From positions 1-64,000 of the forward strand of contig JANBQC010000082.1 in NCBI GenBank assembly GCA_027576995.1: 64,000 nt of DNA, given 5' to 3'. Below, piece after piece: positions 58,077 through 64,000 of this stretch. The position numbers and the translations under genes were made by a program. Positions within the stretch are counted from its first letter, which is position 1. The number at the start of each line of letters is the position of its first letter. This DNA comes from Dimargaris cristalligena (lineage: Eukaryota > Kickxellomycota > Dimargaritomycetes > Dimargaritales > Dimargaritaceae). Below the pieces are notes generated by a model. That model searched no databases. It saw only the letters and a program-made list of their open reading frames with translations, and had not been told where the DNA came from.

Positions 58077-59904
58077 GGTTATAAGAGTGGTTGGTGGGTT
58101 GAAGGCGTTTGGTTACAGTGCAACAGTCTTTAGTGGGGCGGGTGATTCGACGGGATGCATTGGACCGGGGGTGGGGAAAGCGGAAGGGATAATATATGGG
58201 TGCGGGTGACGAAGCAACACGGAGAGAGAGAAAGGGGGGGCATCGAATGGCAAAGCAGAACCGGGGTGGGGCGGTGTATTTTTTATGATTATATATATAT
58301 ATATATATATATACATTTTGATATATGTATATAATGCGCGCGGGAACGGACGGATATGCGGGCCCACGGTGGTTGGGGAGTGCGGGGACGGGACCAATAG
58401 GGCCGCAGCCGAGGCCCCAGAAGGGATGATGGACGCGGGAAACGAATAAGAAGAAAGGAAAGTAGCGACGGGAGGAGAGGGGAGCGCCCGTCGGAAATGG
58501 GGGCGACGGACCAGTCAGTATAGTCCACATTGGTGTGTGACGCGCGTGTGGGCCGGCGGCGGCTTGCGTATGTACATTTGACCTACAATAAGGGAAGAAG
58601 GGGTGAGAGAGGGAGGAGTGTGGACGGAGGTGCGGGATAATACATGTTAGGCGAGAGAGAGAGAGAGAGGGAGATGGACGGCACCGATATCGAGTGCGAC
58701 GGCTAGCTAAAGGGGGAGAGAATGTGGCCGCCGGCCCGACTAGTCTCGATGGTAAGTGCTGTATATATATTATACAGTACGAGAGAGGTTCTTTTCCCCA
58801 CAGTGCATGCGGAGCGGGAAAGGACAGCGACGGAGGGAGGGAAGAGATTGCCACACTTCTTGCGGAGACGGTATGGTTTTTGGGATGCGGCTAATGTGGG
58901 CCGAATAATAGGCGTACGCAGGGGCCTCCGACTCTCCTTTCTCTCTCCGTCGGGCCAGCCCCGCCATGGCCGGTCCCGGCCGATCGGCCGTGGCGGGACG
59001 GAAGTTTGGGGGGAGAAAGAAAAGCGATCGGCCGCCAAGTAGCTCAATAGGACTGACTGGGTTATGTATTGCCTTAGTAATTGCCTCCCGTTTGGCTTGC
59101 TGCTGACGACGACCGGCTAATAAGAAGGAGCTGCGGATGATGGGGGTTCTGCGTCGGTGGTTGGACAGGAGTAAGAACGAGGAAGGGGCGGGTTATTCGG
59201 GCGTCTGGGATTGGCGGCGTCACGGAGAAGACTCTCTTTCTTTCGGCTTTCCATAGTGAAACCCCCCTCTCTTTTTATAAAGGGGGGGGCGTCGATGGGA
59301 TTATTATTGCAGCATTTTTATAGTATAGTATAGTTTTAGTGGGTGTTTAGCCTGGCTCCGGCCCCCCCGTCTCACCCTCGTTCGCCGCCATCGGCCCTTT
59401 TTTTCCGCCCCTTGCCATATGGATTTTCTCTCCCATTCTCCCATATATACCATTAAACACTTACGTCTCTCGCCTCGCCTCGCCTCGCACGCCGCGCGCT
59501 CCTTCCGAACGAGACCTTTCCTCTCCCTCTTTACCTTTCCTTTCCCTTCCCTTCTCTTCCGCTCCTCCCTCCTCTTCCTTCTTTCTCCTTCGGCCGTCCC
59601 TTGTTTGCCACGATTACTTACCCCCGGCTGTCTTCCGCATTTCTTGCTTCGTTCCCGTTGCTCGCCATCCCGTCTGTGCGAGCCAAGCCTACTTACCAAC
59701 CGACTGACTGATTCCTGCCTTAAAGTCTCTCTCTTCCCTGTCCGCAGCCCACCTATCTACCTCCTCGTTTCACTGTTCTCTTACTCCTTATCCTTCCTAT
59801 TCGTCGCCGTCGTCGTTGTCGTTATCGTCGTCAGCCGCCCCCTTTTCCACCCTAACCCCCTCTTCTATATCCCTCCGGCTTTACCGCATATACCTTTGTC
59901 CGCC
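57222..59904. other. Intergenic/promoter region rich in simple repeats
   Basis: Microsatellites include (GT)n(AT)n at about 58040-58076, (AT)n at about 58289-58312 and (GA)n at about 58650-58668. From about 59420 to 59900 the plus strand is strongly CT-rich, the leader of the next gene. A 414-codon minus-strand frame (57610-58854) is a by-product of this strand bias, not a gene. Confidence 0.6.
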
Positions 59905-61599
59905 ATGGACTTACCGGCCAGCCTCTCCCCGTCCCCCGAGCCCAAGCACGACGACGACCACATGCTGGACGACGGCTTTGCCCCCACCTATCAGGTCTCC
60001 CCTGTCTCACAGCCTCTGGCCTCTTCCACCCTCCCCCGCCACCCCGCCGACACCCCCTCGGCCGCCGGTTCCGGCGCCCACCGCGCCTCTCTGGCTAGCC
60101 AGGCCCGCAATGTCAATGCCTGGCCCCATGAGGAAGTCGTCATGGTCCTCGAAGAAGTCACCAAACCCGAGGAACTCGAACTCTTCAAGCAGGGCAAAAA
60201 GGGCCAGGCCCTCAAGAATGTCTACGATTTGCTGCCCCACCGCTCCCGCAGCGCCGTCCACAATAAACTCCGCCAACTGGACCGCAATTACAAGGAACTG
60301 GTCGAACAGACCAAGACCCGCCAGTGGAAGGTCCGTGTCCAAGGTCTGACCCCCGAGCAGATCCATGACAAGCTGGTGCAGGAGTTCCGGTACTGGGACT
60401 ACCTCGACAAAATCATCACCATGTCCGACGACGAGGCCGCCAACCTGGTCGACAAGCCCCACCACGGCGGTGGTCATCACCACCACCAACACCATGCTTC
60501 CGGTGCCGGCGACCCCTTCAGCACCACCCCAACCTCCGCCCACCATCCCCATCATTCCCGTTATAGTGATAATTACGACATGGACGACGAGGATGGCATG
60601 ACCGCTAGTCTGCATTTATCCGACAGTGAACCCGAAGACAGTCACTCGGCTTCCAATGGCCGTTACCATTCCGCCACCTATGTCTCGGCCACTGCCGCCC
60701 CAGGCGCCTCAACCTCAGGCATCCACCAAATCCAGCACCACAACCACCACCCCGATCACCCGGCCGAGGAACATTCGTACGACCCTTCGGCCGGACCTTC
60801 CGTCCGCTCCCCCTTACATCCCGCCTACGCTTCCGATGGGCACCATGTGCCGTCCGCCCACCACTCCACCCTCCCCAACCCGGCCATGGCCCACTCTAAT
60901 AGCAACCACAGTAATCATAGTCCCAATAATAATGCCACCACCACCACCCCTAATAACAACCACCACCTCCTTAATTCCGCCACCCCCAACCACCACCACC
61001 ACCCCCCCCCCCCCTCCACCCAAAGTAATGGCCAACGCCCTCCCATCGCTACCCTAAATACCACCCCGGCTTCGGCCCGGAAACGAAACCGGCCCTCCGC
61101 ATCTTCCCTCGCCGTGACTGCCGGTCGGGAACGGGACCGTAATACCCTTAAACGGCCCCGCCCTTCTACAACAACAGCAACAACAACAACAACAACGGGC
61201 CCTTCCGCCCATGCCCATTCCTCCCATCCACTTCCCCCCCTCTCTGCCACAGCCGCAGCCCCCATCAATGTAACCCAGGAATTTGCCCTCTCCCCCTTAC
61301 CCGCCGAAATCCTCCAAAAACCCGACATGTACCTCGCCGCCCGTAAACTCGAACTGGAGATGCTCCAGGTACGGCACCAGATTATGCAAGACCAAGAACG
61401 GGCCGTACTCGACCGGAAGAAGTTTGAATTCGAACGGGAACAGGCCCACTACCTCCGTAAAAACGAAGCCCACCGCCTCAACATGGAAAAACAACACAAT
61501 GACCTAATGTTAATAGAAGCTAAAAGTAAAACGACGGCTCTGCAGTGGCGTATTCGCTCCCAGAATGCCGATTACGATTCGGCGTCCGACCGTGAATAA
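59905..61599 (+). CDS. Putative SANT/trihelix-like, His-rich coiled-coil nuclear protein
   Basis: The ATG at 59905 (CCGCCATGG, strong context) gives 564 residues. The frame is open for 162 codons further upstream through CT-rich low-complexity DNA, which I treat as leader. Residues about 71-141 form a helical Trp-bounded module (NAWPHEEVVMVLEEV... LLPHRSRSAVHNKLRQLDRNYKELVEQ... QW) that resembles a Myb/SANT or trihelix DNA-binding unit. A His-rich, then Asn/Pro/Thr-rich disordered region follows (about 186-450) with a basic KRNRP patch at about 387 and a KRPRP patch near 413 as possible nuclear signals. A charged coiled coil spans about 480-550 (LYLAARKLELEMLQVRHQIMQ and on). The layout (DNA-binding module plus C-terminal coiled coil) suits a transcriptional regulator, but that is inference. 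Confidence 0.8.
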   Translation: MDLPASLSPSPEPKHDDDHMLDDGFAPTYQVSPVSQPLASSTLPRHPADTPSAAGSGAHRASLASQARNVNAWPHEEVVMVLEEVTKPEELELFKQGKKGQALKNVYDLLPHRSRSAVHNKLRQLDRNYKELVEQTKTRQWKVRVQGLTPEQIHDKLVQEFRYWDYLDKIITMSDDEAANLVDKPHHGGGHHHHQHHASGAGDPFSTTPTSAHHPHHSRYSDNYDMDDEDGMTASLHLSDSEPEDSHSASNGRYHSATYVSATAAPGASTSGIHQIQHHNHHPDHPAEEHSYDPSAGPSVRSPLHPAYASDGHHVPSAHHSTLPNPAMAHSNSNHSNHSPNNNATTTTPNNNHHLLNSATPNHHHHPPPPSTQSNGQRPPIATLNTTPASARKRNRPSASSLAVTAGRERDRNTLKRPRPSTTTATTTTTTGPSAHAHSSHPLPPLSATAAAPINVTQEFALSPLPAEILQKPDMYLAARKLELEMLQVRHQIMQDQERAVLDRKKFEFEREQAHYLRKNEAHRLNMEKQHNDLMLIEAKSKTTALQWRIRSQNADYDSASDRE

Positions 61600-63756
61600 A
61601 TGAGAATAGTTTCAATGAGATTTCATTTGGTGTTTCTTTTTTATATAAAACAAACAAACAAATAGTGCCTTTCCCCCCCTTCCCTCCACCCCATTATTCG
61701 TATGTATAAATATATTATTTATATAATATATACATACCTTCCTCTCTCTCTCTCTCTCTCAGCGGGAGTGTCTATGGGTGTTTCTTGTATGAGTGTGTTT
61801 ATGTATGATGTCTTTAGTTTCCTATGCGCCTAGGTACGCGTCAGCTATAATTTTCCTCTTCATGGTTTTTTATGCCTGCCACTCCATTTGACAGTTTATA
61901 TATATATTATTTAAACGGACATTTGCTCTTGGGACCTGACTAAAACTCCTCCCCTCACTTCCCAGCCCTTTCGCTATTTTTACTACAGTCATGTTTTCCC
62001 GTTATTTGCTTCGGCCATATTCGACCAGAGGGACTGTAAAAGTGACATCTTCGGTATACTTCCCCCTCCATACACACCTACACCCACCCATTCCTATTGA
62101 TTCGTTCTTCATTCACTATGTCTTTTTACATATACATACCGATATATACCCTTGACCCATTTTTACAAATACATACATAGACTCTCCCCCTCTCGTATAC
62201 TCCACCCCTGCTTGACTAGATTATACCCGCTTTTCTCGCTCATTAATTTAAAATCCCCTCAATTCGATCGGTGAATTTTTGTCTATCTTTTCATTATCCT
62301 TTTTATTTTTAAATCTCGAATAGCCATCACTATTACTATAAAGTCGGACCTGTTTATTATTGTCACCTCCCATCCTATCACCAGCCTTATTTTTTTATTT
62401 CTATACATAAAAGCCCCAAAAAGAATACAAGGAAAACTTAACAAGGGCCTTGGGTTGTTCAAATGGTAAAATGAACATGGAATACCCGGGCGGGTGCCGT
62501 ACTTCCCCCCTGGCTAATCTAATCATTCATCGGGTTCTAGCACTAATGATTACCCCCACTTGTCAGAAGAGGGTGGAGTCCTAAAAAAATAGTTAAAAAA
62601 ATCCCCCATTCAGTACCGATCATCCGCGTCGATCATAAGGAAGAAACGACCCTCTATATATATAAACCGGCCCGCCGTGGTTTATTATTAAAAATTTGAT
62701 TACAGCCTATCTAGTAAAAAACCCCCTTTTCCCGTCCAATTCATACCTATTGATTTATTCGCCCTCCCCCTGCGTAAAAGAAGCATGATGCGAAACATAT
62801 AGTGTATCTATTGACTGATTGGTTCGGCTATTATCTCTCCCGACTGAGTGGGGATGGTCATTTATGTGCAGGTAAAAGGTGGGGAAGAGGGATATATATT
62901 TATGAATAGAGACGTCAACAGAAAAACCGGTTCAGCGGAAGTCAAAGAGTGGGGAGATCGCACACACTACTACCACACATGCGGGCTGCAGATATACATT
63001 GTGCGGCTTTTTTTAAAAAAATATTTTTTTGGAGGAGAAGGGGGAGTGCTTCTTTTAGTCGTATACGTATGCCATGCAGCGCACATAAATACCGGTGCTA
63101 TAACGCCATTTCGTTGACTGCTACTTCATATACATACACGTTTAGATATAAATATACCACTTTATTATTATTTTTTATTAATAAATCTATCTATCTAGCT
63201 CTTTTATCTATATTGTAGGATTCTTAAATGGGTCATAAACATACACGACAGAGTAAATCGTGAGACGGGTCTATTAATAAGCGAGACCACGGTAGGGGTA
63301 ATGAGAGAGATCATGCTATCGAATAACACTTATTAAATAACTGAACACCGACCGTATTCCTTTCGGGCTAAATCTAAACCTGGTTCAGAACCTAGACCAA
63401 CTTATAGCATCGCCAAGGGTGCGACATCCTGGTAACTGTCAACTGCTTCTAGAAACGTCTTCATATATATGCTCGGTGCCGTCGGGAGGAAGAATTGCAT
63501 GCGGATAGAACTAGGCATCCATTAATCCCTTCAAACCAAATCCAGAATAATACCAATCCGATAGTTAGATATAATAATCCTCCCTCCCCAGCGTAGATGT
63601 TATATATAATTCTCAACTACGAACAATAAAATACAAATAGTTTCTTAATTCGGGGTTACACAAATAAATATATAGTAACTGAAGAGCGTGCGAGAGTATC
63701 CACTGCTCTAATGCAAATCCCAATTAAATTATAATTAAAAAAGGTCAAAAAATGAG
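61600..63756. other. Intergenic AT-rich spacer
   Basis: This is the 3' flank of the preceding gene with a (CT)n tract at about 61741-61761 and several TA-rich runs. Open frames at 62848-63218 overlap in two frames and show no domain. No RNA gene is recognised before the tRNA. Confidence 0.5.
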
Positions 63757-63840
63757 TCCGAGAACCCGGATTTGAACCAGGGACCTAGAGATATCTTTAG
63801 AAACTACAGTCTCCCGCTCTACCAACTGAGCTATTCTCGG
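63757..63840 (-). tRNA. tRNA-Tyr (GTA) with 11-nt intron
   Basis: Read on the minus strand: acceptor CCGAGAA pairs with TTCTCGG plus discriminator A, D arm GCTCAGTTGGTAGAGC, anticodon stem GGAGA/TCTCT with loop CTGTAG-A, and T arm CCTGG-TTCAAAT-CCGGG. The anticodon is GTA. An 11-base intron (TTTCTAAAGAT) sits one base 3' of the anticodon, the canonical position; a tRNA-Tyr intron is nearly universal in eukaryotes. Mature length is 73 nt without CCA. Box A and box B lie within the D and T arms. Confidence 0.96.
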
Positions 63841-64000
63841 ATCTTGTTTTCATTTACTTCATTTTTATGTACCCAAATTTTTGGCTACTCGTTTTCGAAC
63901 CGTTCACGACTACCCATCCATTGATTTCAACCCTTCGGGCACCCGCAAGACTGCCCGAAACGACGCCCCGACTGTCCGACCCGTCCACCAGAACGACGAT
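63841..64000. other. Window edge with rising GC, possible partial gene
   Basis: The last 110 bases shift to about 60% GC, as in coding DNA here. Frames are open to the edge on both strands; one plus-strand frame from about 63890 encodes a polar, balanced peptide (DYPSIDFNPSGTRK) without a visible ATG or splice acceptor. A gene probably enters from the right but its strand is not decided. Confidence 0.35.

Noticed and set aside
57610..58854. Minus-strand open frame of 414 codons
   Set aside because: It runs through GT, AT and GA microsatellites, and the translation is Ser/Pro/His low complexity. Pyrimidine-rich strands lack stop codons, which explains its length.
59419..59904. 162-codon in-frame extension upstream of the SANT-like gene
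   Set aside because: The DNA is CT-rich leader, the peptide is low complexity with a Val-only run, and the ATG at 59905 has a strong context followed directly by typical protein sequence.
1..64000. CRISPR arrays, rRNA or bacterial-type operons
   Set aside because: No regularly spaced direct repeats or rRNA landmarks are visible, and the introns show this is eukaryotic nuclear DNA.

Overview
The window looks like fungal nuclear DNA. Protein genes have short spliceosomal introns (GTAAGT-type donors, CTAAT-like branch points, short polypyrimidine tracts). Coding DNA is GC-rich, while the spacers are long, AT-rich and full of microsatellites. The gene content fits an early-diverging fungus: a RalGAP-beta-like protein, a cAMP-receptor/class E-like seven-helix receptor, a G-protein beta subunit, a Lon protease, CAF1/POP2 and an INCENP. 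No host is named in the sequence, so the lineage is inference. Gene density is low, about ten credible protein genes in 64 kb.

Layout. 1-387: truncated copy of an interspersed repeat. 913-3126 (-): Trm2/TRMT2A tRNA methyltransferase, two exons. 5020-11175 (-): RalGAP-beta homologue, rebuilt from five exons. 14724-19793 (+): single-exon seven-TM protein with a tail of about 1,360 residues. 21348-22812 (-): secreted 388-residue protein. 25833-27231 (-): F-box/LRR gene with two frame breaks. 28344-29571 (-): G-beta. 33595-37089 (-): mitochondrial Lon. 40456-41658 (+): GPCR-like protein. 43818-45267 (+): secreted F-box-like 388-residue protein, a likely distant paralogue of the one at 21348-22812. 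47913-51629 (-): INCENP-like chromosomal passenger protein. 53890-55539 (+): CAF1/POP2 deadenylase, four exons. 55917-57221: dead mariner transposon with terminal repeats. 59905-61599 (+): putative SANT-like/coiled-coil nuclear protein. 63757-63840 (-): intron-containing tRNA-Tyr.

Repeats. A previously unlabelled miniature inverted-repeat element of about 145 bp occurs at five sites (24083, 25649, 30499, 37899, 53421) in both orientations; one site is a rearranged composite. A second repeat family links 1-387 with 45890-46272.

How genes relate. The housekeeping genes are unrelated neighbours with no operon logic. Two seven-TM proteins and one G-beta lie in the same window but are far apart. 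The most distinctive observation is the pair of secreted proteins. Both are 388 residues, each has one phase-0 intron after codon 75 or 76, and each has a TATA box 169-170 nt before the ATG. One carries an F-box-like motif directly after its signal peptide. These may be members of an undescribed secreted family.
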